The translations under genes were made by a program, and so were the position numbers. The notes beneath the pieces are model-generated. The model made no database searches. It had not been told where the DNA came from and was given only the letters and a program-made list of their open reading frames with translations. From an uncultured Chlorobiaceae bacterium (GTDB taxonomy: Bacteria > Bacteroidota > Chlorobiia > Chlorobiales > Chlorobiaceae): a stretch of DNA of 14,625 nucleotides. Shown one piece after another: positions 1 to 7,857 of the stretch; position 1 is the stretch's first letter; each line of letters begins with the position of its first letter. The stretch spans positions 1 through 14,625 of the forward strand of contig CAILXE010000101.1 in assembly GCA_903838095.1 (NCBI GenBank), written 5' to 3'.

Positions 1-1024
1 AATAATGCTGGTAATTTCCTGAAGTAACATTGCTCAGCCACTCACCCTGTGACAGATACCACTCCACCGTCAATTCAAGCCCTTTTTCAAACGTTATGGA
101 AGGAACCCAGCCAAGTTCGCGCTGCAACTTCGACGAATCGATAGCATAGCGCAGATCGTGGCCCGCCCGATCAGTAACATAAGTTATCAGTTTTTCAGAT
201 TCCCCCGCTGCACGTCCGAGCTTTTTATCCATGATACGGCAGAGCAGCCTGATAAGGTCAATGTTGCTCCATTCGTTATGACCGCCAATATTGTACGTAT
301 CTCCGATTGTTCCTTTGTGATAGATCACATCAATTGCCTCGGCATGGTCAACAACCCAGAGCCAGTCACGGATATTTTCTCCTTTTCCATAAACCGGAAG
401 CGGTTTATTATGAATAATATTATTGATAAAAAGAGGGATAAGCTTTTCAGGAAACTGGAATGATCCATAATTGTTGGAACAATTACTTATCACCACCGGC
501 AACCCGAACGTGTCATGCCACGCTCTGACAAAATGGTCTGATGACGCTTTTGATGCTGAGTAAGGGCTGTGAGGATCGTATGGTGTCTCTTCAGTAAACA
601 TCCCCTTGTTTCCAAGTGAACCATAAACCTCATCAGTTGAAATATGATAAAAACGTTTCCCTTCAACATTTGACTGCCAGCAGGCTTTGGCCGCGTTCAG
701 CAGATTGACCGTACCAAGGACATTGGTCACTACAAAAGCCGTCGGGCTGGCAATCGAACGATCAACGTGCGACTCGGCTGCCAGATGAATCACACCATCA
801 AAACGATGCTCATGAAACAGGCTCATCAGAAAATCAGCATCAGTAATATCACCTTTGACAAAGTGATAGTTTGTCATGCCCTCAACATCCCGGAGATTGG
901 CAAGGTTTCCGGCATAGGTTAAACTGTCAAGGTTGGTAATCGTATACGACGGGTATCGCGTTAAAAAGTGCCGGACAACATGCGACCCGATAAATCCAGC
1001 TCCTCCGGTAATCAGAATATGCAT
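1..1024 (-). CDS. rfbB: dTDP-glucose 4,6-dehydratase (3' end cut by window edge)
   Basis: Converts dTDP-glucose to dTDP-4-keto-6-deoxyglucose, the second step of dTDP-L-rhamnose synthesis in the cytoplasm. I translated the minus strand by hand from the ATG at 1024; the frame stays open to base 1, giving 341 codons of a usual ~350, so only about ten C-terminal residues are missing. Seen: the NAD-binding motif TGGAGFIGSH at residues 6-15, STDEVYG at 129-135 with the family's catalytic Asp-Glu pair, and the extended-SDR YSASK motif with Tyr155 and Lys159. No good Shine-Dalgarno precedes the ATG, but the motif at residue 6 fixes the start. It is last of four rfb genes and is separated from rfbD by about 140 bases with a weak hairpin, so it may be transcribed partly on its own. 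Identification is secure (extended SDR, RmlB type). Confidence 0.95.
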   Translation of the reverse strand, partial: MHILITGGAGFIGSHVVRHFLTRYPSYTITNLDSLTYAGNLANLRDVEGMTNYHFVKGDITDADFLMSLFHEHRFDGVIHLAAESHVDRSIASPTAFVVTNVLGTVNLLNAAKACWQSNVEGKRFYHISTDEVYGSLGNKGMFTEETPYDPHSPYSASKASSDHFVRAWHDTFGLPVVISNCSNNYGSFQFPEKLIPLFINNIIHNKPLPVYGKGENIRDWLWVVDHAEAIDVIYHKGTIGDTYNIGGHNEWSNIDLIRLLCRIMDKKLGRAAGESEKLITYVTDRAGHDLRYAIDSSKLQRELGWVPSITFEKGLELTVEWYLSQGEWLSNVTSGNYQHY

Positions 1025-1051
1025 TGACAGATCATGATTTGTTACGAATTT

Positions 1052-1075
1052 GCACGGGGCTCATACCCCTCTTGC
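1052..1075. repeat. Small imperfect inverted repeat upstream of rfbB
   Basis: GCA-C-GGGG, a six-base spacer, CCCC-TCT-TGC: a four-base G/C core with outer three-base pairing around mismatches. It lies about 30-50 bases before the rfbB start in the rfbD-rfbB gap. It could be a weak leader hairpin or chance; no U-run follows on either strand. Confidence 0.2.
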
Positions 1076-1120
1076 TACCAGGATATCGCCACTGACTGGG
1101 TTTGTATCCTGCAATAATTC

Positions 1121-1156
1121 AAAAAAACAGGGACCTTGAAGTGATTGCTTCTCAAG
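1121..1156 (-). terminator. Weak candidate terminator after rfbD
   Basis: Read on the minus strand just after the rfbD stop: CTTGAGAAG, a six-base loop, CTTCAAG, then about seven bases, then a run of seven T. The stem has a two-base bulge and little G/C, so this is at best an inefficient rho-independent terminator between rfbD and rfbB. The T-run lies at 1121-1127 (as A on the plus strand). Confidence 0.3.
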
Positions 1157-1164
1157 CTGCCTTT

Positions 1165-2040
1165 TCACGTGTCCTTTTCAGTCGCCAATTGCTGCAACAT
1201 GGCCTTCAGTGAGTCGCGCCAGTATGGAATGCTGATCCCCCAATCTTTTTTTATGGCTGACTTATTCAAGACACTGTACAATGGGCGCTCTGCTATCTGG
1301 GGATACTGCGCACTTTCGACAGGTGTAATTTTACACGAAACGCCTGACAGTTCCATAACTGAATGTGCAAAATCGTACCATGAGGCAACCCCTTCATTTG
1401 AATAATGATACGTTGCCTTACAGGAAACCTCCCTGTTGTGCCGGTCAATAATGGCCACAAGAACAGCCGCAAGATCTGCCGCCCAGGTGGGCGTTCCAAT
1501 CTGGTCAGCCACAACATTCAGCTCAGGGCGATCCGCACCCAGACGCAACATGGTTTTCACAAAATTAACTCCGTAGACAGAGTAAAGCCAGGAGGTTCTG
1601 AAAATCATGTATGAAGGATCAATGGCGCGGATACGCTCCTCACCTTCCCACTTCGAACGACCATACACACCCAGCGGCGCAACCGGATCAGTTTCACGAT
1701 AAGGAATATTGGAGGTTCCATCAAAAACATAGTCAGTCGAGACATGAAGCAGAAGAGCATGTCGATCTCTGGCACACGCGGCAAGAACCGCTGGTCCGTC
1801 ACTGTTTACCCTGTATGCTGTTGCCGAATCGGTTTCAGCCTTGTCCACTGCCGTAAATGCCGCACAATTGACGATAACATCTATGCTATGGTTCGTACAG
1901 AGAGCTTCAACCCGCTCTTGAACGGTAATATCAAGATCAGGAAGATCATAGAAAAAAAAATTATGGTGAGCGCAACTGGCCGACAGCGCCAGCAACTCTG
2001 AGCCAAGCTGACCACGACTGCCTGTAACGAGAATATTCAA
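1165..2040 (-). CDS. rfbD: dTDP-4-dehydrorhamnose reductase
   Basis: Last step of dTDP-L-rhamnose synthesis: NAD(P)H-dependent reduction of dTDP-4-keto-L-rhamnose. The 291-residue protein has the Rossmann motif GSRGQLG at 7-13, STDYVFDG at 101-108 and YGRSK (Tyr126, Lys130), all typical of RmlD. The length is normal. The start is a TTG at 2040 that directly follows the rfbC stop (TAA-TTG). A GGGGG run eight bases upstream serves as ribosome-binding site, and the TTG puts the glycine motif at its usual distance from the N-terminus; no ATG fits. The abutting genes imply translational coupling with rfbC. Identification is secure. Confidence 0.95.
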   Translation of the reverse strand: MNILVTGSRGQLGSELLALSASCAHHNFFFYDLPDLDITVQERVEALCTNHSIDVIVNCAAFTAVDKAETDSATAYRVNSDGPAVLAACARDRHALLLHVSTDYVFDGTSNIPYRETDPVAPLGVYGRSKWEGEERIRAIDPSYMIFRTSWLYSVYGVNFVKTMLRLGADRPELNVVADQIGTPTWAADLAAVLVAIIDRHNREVSCKATYHYSNEGVASWYDFAHSVMELSGVSCKITPVESAQYPQIAERPLYSVLNKSAIKKDWGISIPYWRDSLKAMLQQLATEKDT

Positions 2041-2631
2041 TTATGAAACCCCCGGATAGAGTTTTTCCTGTCTGTAATCTTCATACCGAAAAAGATCAAC
2101 TGAACTTAGTGCTGGCTGCACGGCATCTTTTCCGGAAACCCGGATCACTCCTTCCGGAAGCTGCCAGTCAATTCCAAGCAATGGATCATTCCACAGAATA
2201 CCGGCGTCACAGGATGATGCATAGTAGTTGTCGCACTTGTAGGCAAAAACAGCTTCGGGAGAGAGTACAAGAAAGCCATGAGCAAACCCTTTTGGCACCC
2301 AGAGCATATTCTTTCGTTCAGCATCAAGCACACAGGCTACATGCCGACCATACCATGGAGAACCAAGACGCAGGTCAACGGCAACATCAAGCACCCTGCC
2401 ATAGAGTGCACGGACAAGTTTTGACTGGGTAAATGGTGGTTTCTGAAAATGAAGCCCACGAAGCACTCCATAGCCGGATTTGGACTCATTATCCTGAACA
2501 AATAAAACGCGTCCGATATGCTGTTCAAAAAGATCCTGACGAAATGACTCGAAAAAATAACCACGATCATCGCCAAATACCTGTGGCTCAAACATCAGAA
2601 CATCAGGTATGGCTGTAGGAAGTACTTGCAT
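2041..2631 (-). CDS. rfbC: dTDP-4-dehydrorhamnose 3,5-epimerase
   Basis: Epimerises dTDP-4-keto-6-deoxyglucose at C3 and C5, the third step of the rhamnose pathway; RmlC cupin fold. From the ATG at 2631 the protein has 196 residues, usual for the family. Seen: DDRGYF near 21-26, VLRGLHFQ with the catalytic His61, Lys71 in the following strand, and VPKGFAHGF at 112-120. The start is uncertain. The ATG at 2631 gives the standard N-terminus but has no Shine-Dalgarno before it. A GGGGAG sits just after the rfbA stop and is better placed for an in-frame TTG at 2667, which would add 12 residues (MLADDSIFFLTF). rfbA and rfbC share the same frame, separated by the rfbA stop. Function is secure, start is not. 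Confidence 0.93.
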   Translation of the reverse strand: MQVLPTAIPDVLMFEPQVFGDDRGYFFESFRQDLFEQHIGRVLFVQDNESKSGYGVLRGLHFQKPPFTQSKLVRALYGRVLDVAVDLRLGSPWYGRHVACVLDAERKNMLWVPKGFAHGFLVLSPEAVFAYKCDNYYASSCDAGILWNDPLLGIDWQLPEGVIRVSGKDAVQPALSSVDLFRYEDYRQEKLYPGVS

Positions 2632-2685
2632 AAAAGTCAAAAAAAATATTGAATCATCAGCCAGCAAAAACAGAATGGCTCCCCT

Positions 2686-3564
2686 TTAACGCTGAACAAG
2701 CAACTGCTTCAGGTACAACCCGTATTGGCTCTTCATCAATGGTTCTGAGAGTTGCAAAAGCTCTTCATCGTTGATCCAGCCATTGCGCCAAGCGATCTCT
2801 TCAGGACATGCCACTTTCAGCCCCTGCCTTTTCTCTACAGTCTGGATAAAGTTTCCGGCCTCCTGAAATGACTCATGCGTACCAGTATCAAGCCAGGCAA
2901 AACCACGCCCGAGCATGGAGCACTTCAACTGCCCCTTTTGCAAATAGGCTTCGTTAACGGCTGTAATTTCAAGTTCTCCCCTCAAAGACGGCTTCACCTT
3001 TTTAGCAATCTCCACGACATCATTGGGATAAAAATACAGCCCAACAACCGCATAATTGGACTTGGGGTTCAAGGGCTTTTCTTCAAGCGAAAGAACCGTT
3101 CCCTCTGCATCAAGTTCGGCAACTCCATACCGTTCCGGATCAATGACATAATAGCCAAATATTGTTGCTTTGCGATCTTTTTGGACATTGAGCACGGCCG
3201 CTTCGAGCATCGCTGAAAAAGCATAACCAAAAAAGATATTGTCACCCAGAATAAGTGCTACATCATCATTGCCAATAAATGCTTCTCCAAGAATGAAGGC
3301 CTGCGCCAGGCCGTCCGGAGAGGGCTGTACCACATAGGAGAGAGTAATACCCCAGTCATGGCCATCCCCAAGCAGTTTCATGAACATCGACTGATCCTCA
3401 GGTGTCGTAATAACAAGAATATCCCTTATCCCGGCGAGCATCAGCGTCGTCAGGGGATAATAGATCATGGGCTTGTCATAGACAGGAAGAAGCTGTTTTG
3501 ATATCCCCCTGGTAACCGGGTAAAGCCTGGTGCCAGAGCCTCCTGCCAGAATAATTCCCTTCAT
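2686..3564 (-). CDS. rfbA: Glucose-1-phosphate thymidylyltransferase
   Basis: Makes dTDP-glucose from glucose-1-phosphate and dTTP, the entry and feedback-controlled step of dTDP-L-rhamnose synthesis. The 292-residue protein begins with [16 protein letters not shown], the nucleotidyltransferase signature (AGGSGTRL at 7-14), followed by [27 protein letters not shown] and [19 protein letters not shown], all diagnostic of RmlA. The length is standard. The ATG at 3564 is the only start that gives the complete signature; the upstream region lacks an obvious Shine-Dalgarno. It is the first gene of rfbACDB, so the operon promoter probably lies in the 73 bases before it or further upstream; I see no convincing -35/-10 pair. 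The stop is 18 bases from the alternative TTG start of rfbC. Confidence 0.96.
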   Translation of the reverse strand: MKGIILAGGSGTRLYPVTRGISKQLLPVYDKPMIYYPLTTLMLAGIRDILVITTPEDQSMFMKLLGDGHDWGITLSYVVQPSPDGLAQAFILGEAFIGNDDVALILGDNIFFGYAFSAMLEAAVLNVQKDRKATIFGYYVIDPERYGVAELDAEGTVLSLEEKPLNPKSNYAVVGLYFYPNDVVEIAKKVKPSLRGELEITAVNEAYLQKGQLKCSMLGRGFAWLDTGTHESFQEAGNFIQTVEKRQGLKVACPEEIAWRNGWINDEELLQLSEPLMKSQYGLYLKQLLVQR

Positions 3565-3637
3565 AAAACTGCTGATTTATTGAGATATGATGCCATAGCG
3601 TTCTCCAATCAACAACAGAATGGCTGTCAAACAATGA

Positions 3638-4066
3638 TTACTGCATCAAGGCAGCAAGTTCTGAACTCAGACGCATACATTTTCGGGCGGCTTGAATGGC
3701 CGACACGCCTTCTTCTTCGCCGAAAAGCTCCCAGGGAAGCCGATATGATGACTCATCTCCATATTTTGCAAGCATTTTTTCGTGTGAATCATACTTTTCC
3801 AACTCTGGAAGTATCTGCTGAATCAATGCAGCAACATCAGTCGTTACGGTTCCTTCTGAAATCAATTGCGACAAATGTCTGGCTGGCTTGTGAGTCAAGG
3901 GAGAAACACCAAAGAGCATCAGCACAGCAAGTCCGGTATTTTCAAGCACAAGTATCGAACCGGAAACACATGCCCGCCAGCGCTTCAGAGAGTAATCCTG
4001 TTCCGCTTCATTCAAAAACCCGCGTGCGAGTTCAAGGCGATACTCAACATTTTTGTCTGATCCCAT
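3638..4066 (-). CDS. HEPN-domain protein (orphan)
   Basis: A 142-residue, mostly helical protein that I assign to the HEPN family (PF05168 type). It has an N-terminal helix with AEQDYSLKRW, the second-helix region through ENTGLAVLMLFGVSP, a T-H-K-P-A-R-H-L segment near 58-65 that resembles the family's TH.L element, and a C-terminal KYGD...PWELF...AIQAARKCMRL stretch that matches HEPN C-termini. Some HEPN proteins are RNase toxins with an R-x(4-6)-H motif; I do not find one in the right place, so nuclease activity is doubtful. HEPN genes often pair with an MNT nucleotidyltransferase antitoxin, and none is adjacent. The start ATG at 4066 has the best ribosome-binding site in this region (AAAGGAGG). 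It lies between lptE and the rfb cluster; its role is unknown. Confidence 0.72.
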   Translation of the reverse strand: MGSDKNVEYRLELARGFLNEAEQDYSLKRWRACVSGSILVLENTGLAVLMLFGVSPLTHKPARHLSQLISEGTVTTDVAALIQQILPELEKYDSHEKMLAKYGDESSYRLPWELFGEEEGVSAIQAARKCMRLSSELAALMQ

Positions 4067-4070
4067 AACA

Positions 4071-4079
4071 ACCTCCTTT
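4071..4079 (-). promoter_or_regulatory. Strong ribosome-binding site of the HEPN gene
   Basis: The minus strand reads AAAGGAGGT four bases before the ATG at 4066. It fixes that start and contrasts with the weak or absent Shine-Dalgarno sites of most neighbours, suggesting that the gene is translated efficiently when transcribed. Confidence 0.75.
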
Positions 4080-4088
4080 ATGTCAATG

Positions 4089-4103
4089 CCTGCATCATGC
4101 AGG
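4089..4103. repeat. Perfect hairpin upstream of the HEPN gene
   Basis: CCTGCA-TCA-TGCAGG, a six-base perfect stem with a three-base loop, about 22 bases before the HEPN start. A TTTT run follows it on the plus strand only, where no gene is transcribed. For minus-strand transcription it would be a leader hairpin or an operator; it does not look like a terminator for lptE because no U-run follows in that direction. Confidence 0.4.
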
Positions 4104-4177
4104 TTTTACATCATCGTATTAATTAATCCACTGAATCTGTTTCTGTGACTTTTTCAATCCGTCAGCATCTCGAAAAG

Positions 4178-4681
4178 TTACCATCCAGAAACAATCCTGT
4201 CAAAAATATCATCAATAATCTGGCCAAGGGCAAAACGAATGGCCGCCTGCTGCGCCAGATAGTTTCCAACGGGATAATCGGCAAATCCAACAAACGATTG
4301 AGTAAAAATTGGCACCTTTTTTACTCGATCTTCCATCGTTACCTGTACGACCAGCGTCACCCTGTTTGTTCTGGCTCGCTGGGTTGAGCTTGAGAGTTGA
4401 CTTGATTCGTCAGAAAATGAAAGAATTGTCCCCTGAACCAGGGCATCGGCCCGTGCAATGGAAGAAATGAATCGGAGAGAGCTCTGTGATTCGACTCTAT
4501 CGACAAGACTTTTGGTCAGCTCTGCCCTGAACTGAGCAATACCTGCACCGGAACGGTCATCAAACACCGGAATGGCAATGGTCTTCAGATGTTCGGGCAG
4601 CGAGCCTCCTTTAAAACTGTAACAACCCTGAAGAGCGCCCAGAAGAAGGAAAAAAAGTATAGTCACACCAGCTTTCCGCAT
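4178..4681 (-). CDS. lptE: LptE-like outer-membrane LPS-assembly lipoprotein
   Basis: Probable partner of LptD that helps insert lipopolysaccharide into the outer membrane. From the ATG at 4681 the protein has 167 residues. It starts with a lipoprotein signal: basic MRK, a hydrophobic stretch to about residue 17, and lipobox LQGC with Cys20 as the lipidated residue. After that come CYSFKGGSLPEHLKTIAIPVFDD and a repeated beta-rich body, as in the LptE family of the Bacteroidetes/Chlorobi type. A TTG two codons upstream (4687) is a possible alternative start. It begins 14 bases after the short-chain dehydrogenase stop, so it is probably the last gene of the bchV-RLP series. No clear terminator follows. 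The family call is good; the symbol is by family resemblance. Confidence 0.8.
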   Translation of the reverse strand: MRKAGVTILFFLLLGALQGCYSFKGGSLPEHLKTIAIPVFDDRSGAGIAQFRAELTKSLVDRVESQSSLRFISSIARADALVQGTILSFSDESSQLSSSTQRARTNRVTLVVQVTMEDRVKKVPIFTQSFVGFADYPVGNYLAQQAAIRFALGQIIDDIFDRIVSGW

Positions 4682-4695
4682 AAACAATGCCCGGA

Positions 4696-5520
4696 TTAAT
4701 AGGTTCGGCGGTCAATCTTGTTCAGTATTTTACGGAAGGGATAGGTCAGGAGCAACCTTTTTTTTCTGGCTCCATTCAACGCCGAAAGATAGACTCCTGT
4801 TTTCGAGTCACTCCAGCTTGATGCAAGTTTCACCGCAAGCCCTGCAGCAACTGAAGGCGACTGGGCAAAAATATCAAGAATAGTATTAAAGGTGGCTAAC
4901 TGCCGTGAAAGCTCAGGGGTAGGATTATCGACGCTGAGCATCCCGGTACGCACCAGACCTGGATGCAGTAACATCACTGATATTCCTTTATGCCTGTACT
5001 CTTCAGCAACAGCATAGGTCAATCTGGCTATGGCTGCCTTGGTGGAACCATAAGCGCTCATCCATGGCGTATTTGAAGTACGGTCTGTGCCGGAACCGGC
5101 CATATTGATCACCTTTCCGGGTATGCTTTCCCTGAGAAAATAGCTGATTGCCGCACGGCAGCCGTTGTAGGTTCCCTTAAGATTGGTATCAATCACCTTG
5201 CCCCATTCATCAGGATTACTCTCAGTAATGCTCCTGAAGGGATCGGAAATCCCTGCATTGTTAATAAAACAGTCAACCTTGCCGAATGTGCCTGTTGCTT
5301 TCAGAATAAGCTGTTCCATATCTGGCATTGAAACAACATTGCAGACACAACCCAGTACGCTCCCGGGCTGAAATTCAGCTACGGCCGCCTGAACATTGGC
5401 ATCTGAGGAGGAAGTAATAACAACCTTTGCGCCTTGCCGGACAAATTCATGAGCGACAGCTTTGCCGATACCTTTTGTAGAACCAGTAATAACGGCAACC
5501 TTTTGGTCGAGCATACCCAT
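4696..5520 (-). CDS. Short-chain dehydrogenase/reductase downstream of the RLP
   Basis: A classical single-domain SDR of 274 residues. Seen: cofactor motif TGSTKGIG at 12-19, NNAG at 87-90, Asn113, Ser143 in AGSG, and YGSTK with Tyr157 and Lys161, so the catalytic tetrad is complete. PGLVRTGM at 187-194 is the usual segment after the active site. The C-terminus carries a basic tail (KKRLLL, RKIL, DRR) beyond the normal ~250 residues, which may be a peripheral membrane or partner contact. The substrate cannot be read from the sequence. The ATG at 5520 lies nine bases after the RLP stop; an ATG two codons in (5514) is equally possible. The tight spacing suggests co-expression and perhaps a shared pathway with the RLP. 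Confidence 0.88.
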   Translation of the reverse strand: MGMLDQKVAVITGSTKGIGKAVAHEFVRQGAKVVITSSSDANVQAAVAEFQPGSVLGCVCNVVSMPDMEQLILKATGTFGKVDCFINNAGISDPFRSITESNPDEWGKVIDTNLKGTYNGCRAAISYFLRESIPGKVINMAGSGTDRTSNTPWMSAYGSTKAAIARLTYAVAEEYRHKGISVMLLHPGLVRTGMLSVDNPTPELSRQLATFNTILDIFAQSPSVAAGLAVKLASSWSDSKTGVYLSALNGARKKRLLLTYPFRKILNKIDRRTY

Positions 5521-5529
5521 GAAAACCTG

Positions 5530-6828
5530 CTATTTTCCGTTGGCCCCATCAACCATCACCTGAAGTTCCGGTCGACCGACTGCATAAGTTTCAAGCTCAA
5601 TACCCTGCTCTATCGCCTCCCAGGCCTGACGGATACTCTTTGCGCCAGCTTTTGGACCCATGGGATGACCAAAAATACCGCGACCGGGTACAAAACCAAA
5701 ATCAACACTGCCGACCTTGCGGTAAACACCTTCGAGCGTCAAGGCTGAATCGCTGCCACCCGGAACAGGAAGTGAACGCCTGATATGGCCAAACTCCTGC
5801 AGGCACTCCTGTATATTCTCTTTTACCTCATCTTCGGGAGTCATCATCCTGCTGCCAAATCCGGGCATGATAATTGAGTCAAGACCTGCAAGGCGTTGCA
5901 GTTTGGTCATAACCCTGGAGTGGACGCCATATTTTTCCATACGGCTGAACGCTGCTATAAACGGAAAATGGCCGATGAGAGGAACTTTCGTATGCTTTGC
6001 CAGCATTCTGACAGCACTGAGACCAACCGGCAGGGCATTAACAAGCAAGGCATTCGCGCCATTGCTGACGGCAATATCGTGTTGCTCAATCAGGCGGTCA
6101 ACCTCATCCGTCACATTGGCAAGATAAATTTTCGGTTCGCCAGTCTCCCGCTCAGCACTCCGTCGTGCGTCTGCCAGCGCATGAGAGCGTTCAATGAGGG
6201 TTGACCAGTCAACATCGGCCAGCATTTCATCATCTTTGGCAATATCAAGACCACCCAGCCAGCTTTGACGGGCAATTTCGGCGAAATCATCGGGACTGAG
6301 TCCTATGTTGGGTTTGACAACACCAAAAAAGATCGGTCGATTATAGGCATGAAGAAGATCACGGATACCATCAATACCGAATTTTGGACCATCAAAAGCA
6401 TTAAGATATGACTCAGGAAAACCTATATCAAGCAACTTGACCACTGGCACACCTGGAGTAAAAAAGACTCCTTCTCCGCACACTGCGGAAAGCAGATTCG
6501 GAATTTTCGTCCCGAAATTGCGATGAGGATGCGCAATAGTCAAGCGGCATGCATGAATAGGGCCGGTAGCCGCATGATGTATCGGATAGCTGAGCGCCTC
6601 AAGCTCACCCTCTACCGTAAGGCTGATAACCTTCGCCCCGTGTTTTGGTCGGAAGTCTTCATCATGGCCCACGCGTTGCCACTGTGCCGTTGATTGTTCA
6701 CTGCAGAAATGAGCAAGGGCAACCTCGATATCTCCCACGCATTCCAGGTAATAATCGAGCGTCAGGTAGTCAGCCATATCAAGCTGCTCCCTTGAGGCAA
6801 AAAAACCTTTAATATCCTCTCTGTTCAT
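5530..6828 (-). CDS. RuBisCO-like protein, form IV (green sulfur/photosynthetic type)
   Basis: A RuBisCO superfamily member that is very unlikely to fix CO2. With the start at 6828 it has 432 residues, like the C. tepidum homologue as I remember it, which also begins [14 protein letters not shown]. Conserved: [10 protein letters not shown] with Lys172 (RuBisCO Lys175), and AKDDE with Lys198, Asp200 and Glu201 (carbamylated Lys201 and the Mg ligands Asp203 and Glu204). Altered: Asn174 in place of Lys177, and loop 6 reads PGFGSR at 322-327 without the canonical Gly-Lys-x-Glu-Gly. GHFPF at 286-290 keeps the histidine but not the following arginine. The C. tepidum protein is known to influence sulfur oxidation, pigment content and stress response; its reaction is unknown. 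In-frame upstream starts exist at 6885 (ATG, with a purine-rich stretch) and 6897 (TTG). It sits between lsrF and an SDR. Confidence 0.93.
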   Translation of the reverse strand: MNREDIKGFFASREQLDMADYLTLDYYLECVGDIEVALAHFCSEQSTAQWQRVGHDEDFRPKHGAKVISLTVEGELEALSYPIHHAATGPIHACRLTIAHPHRNFGTKIPNLLSAVCGEGVFFTPGVPVVKLLDIGFPESYLNAFDGPKFGIDGIRDLLHAYNRPIFFGVVKPNIGLSPDDFAEIARQSWLGGLDIAKDDEMLADVDWSTLIERSHALADARRSAERETGEPKIYLANVTDEVDRLIEQHDIAVSNGANALLVNALPVGLSAVRMLAKHTKVPLIGHFPFIAAFSRMEKYGVHSRVMTKLQRLAGLDSIIMPGFGSRMMTPEDEVKENIQECLQEFGHIRRSLPVPGGSDSALTLEGVYRKVGSVDFGFVPGRGIFGHPMGPKAGAKSIRQAWEAIEQGIELETYAVGRPELQVMVDGANGK

Positions 6829-6915
6829 AGAAATGCATGAAATACCCCAGCCCCGGCCTGCCGCAAGTTGCTCAAGGGTTACCATTAAAAAAATCAAACT
6901 CTTTCTGTACTCTGT

Positions 6916-7797
6916 TTACCCTTCAGATTTGATGGTATTGAAATACTCAAACGCATCCTGCGGATTCATCTTCTCATGGACGACCTTGTTGACGGCTTTC
7001 ATCATGGCAAGAGGGAAATCACTCTGAAAAATATTGCGTCCCATGTCGACACCCGAAGCGCCTTCATTGATTGCACGCCAGGACATCGTCAGTGCTTCGA
7101 GTTCAGGAAGTTTTTTGCCGCCTGCCATAACAATCGGTACCGGGCATGACGCAATAACGGTATCAAAATCTTCGGGCACATAATAGGTCTTGACAATCTG
7201 TGCCCCAAGCTCCGCTGCCATACGGCATGCAAGCCTGAAATATTTGGCGTCTCGCACCATATCCTTGCCGACAGCGGTCACGGCCATAGTAGGAATACCG
7301 TAACGCAGACCCATATCAACAAGCCTTGTCATATTGTGAATAGAACGAGTCTCATATTCTCCACCAATGAATATCTGGAGAGTGATTGCGGCAACGTTCA
7401 TGCGGATGGCATCTTCGATATCAACCGCAAGCTCTTCGTCTGAAAGCTCCTTGAGAATGCTTGGACCACCGCTGCAACGCATGACGACGGCTCTGGTGAG
7501 GCTTGGAGGAACAGTTGTCCGCAGAATACCACGGGTCAGCATGATCGCATCAGCATAGGGCATAAGCGGGACGATGTTGACGTCCGGCCGTTCAAGCCCG
7601 GTGGTCGGCCCCTGAAAGTAGCCATGATCAATAGCAAGCATGACTGTCTTTCCTGTATCAGGTCTGAAAATTCTTGAAAGACGGTTTTTCATTCCCCAAT
7701 CCAGAGAATGTGCGCCTTTAAGAAAAAATCCATAATTATTGACCGGAGTATCCAGATAATACTCTTTTGCCTGCTTGTCTTTATCGTATTCTGCCAT
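6916..7797 (-). CDS. lsrF: LsrF-type thiolase/aldolase (class I, DeoC/FbaB fold)
   Basis: A 293-residue protein very close to E. coli LsrF as I remember it: shared stretches include [43 protein letters not shown] and AMMKAV. E. coli LsrF transfers an acetyl group from 3-hydroxy-5-phosphonooxypentane-2,4-dione to CoA, giving DHAP and acetyl-CoA in autoinducer-2 breakdown, using a Schiff-base lysine at position 203. Here Lys203 in QIVKTYYV falls at the same residue number. The length is normal. The ATG at 7797 has a good ribosome-binding site (AAGAGGAGA at 7806-7814). No other lsr gene (kinase, transporter, lsrG, repressor) is nearby; instead it lies between the aldolase fusion and the RLP. So the fold and chemistry are well supported, but the natural substrate is open. 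Confidence 0.85.
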   Translation of the reverse strand: MAEYDKDKQAKEYYLDTPVNNYGFFLKGAHSLDWGMKNRLSRIFRPDTGKTVMLAIDHGYFQGPTTGLERPDVNIVPLMPYADAIMLTRGILRTTVPPSLTRAVVMRCSGGPSILKELSDEELAVDIEDAIRMNVAAITLQIFIGGEYETRSIHNMTRLVDMGLRYGIPTMAVTAVGKDMVRDAKYFRLACRMAAELGAQIVKTYYVPEDFDTVIASCPVPIVMAGGKKLPELEALTMSWRAINEGASGVDMGRNIFQSDFPLAMMKAVNKVVHEKMNPQDAFEYFNTIKSEG

Positions 7798-7857
7798 GGT
7801 ATCGATCTCCTCTTTCGCTGTTATAATTGTTATATGTCTTCAATATTTTGTGCTCAT

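Noticed and set aside
2669..3625. The 12-mer AACAGAATGGCT occurs at 2669-2680 and 3614-3625, both shortly before gene starts (rfbC and rfbA)
   Set aside because: Only two copies, no symmetry and unequal distance to the starts; chance is a sufficient explanation.
3580..4068. A 162-codon plus-strand open frame opposite the HEPN gene
   Set aside because: The minus-strand frame has HEPN features and a strong ribosome-binding site; the plus-strand frame has neither.
5530..6828. A true CO2-fixing RuBisCO large subunit
   Set aside because: Loop 6 and other substrate-binding residues are changed, no small subunit or phosphoribulokinase is nearby, and green sulfur bacteria fix CO2 by the reductive TCA cycle.
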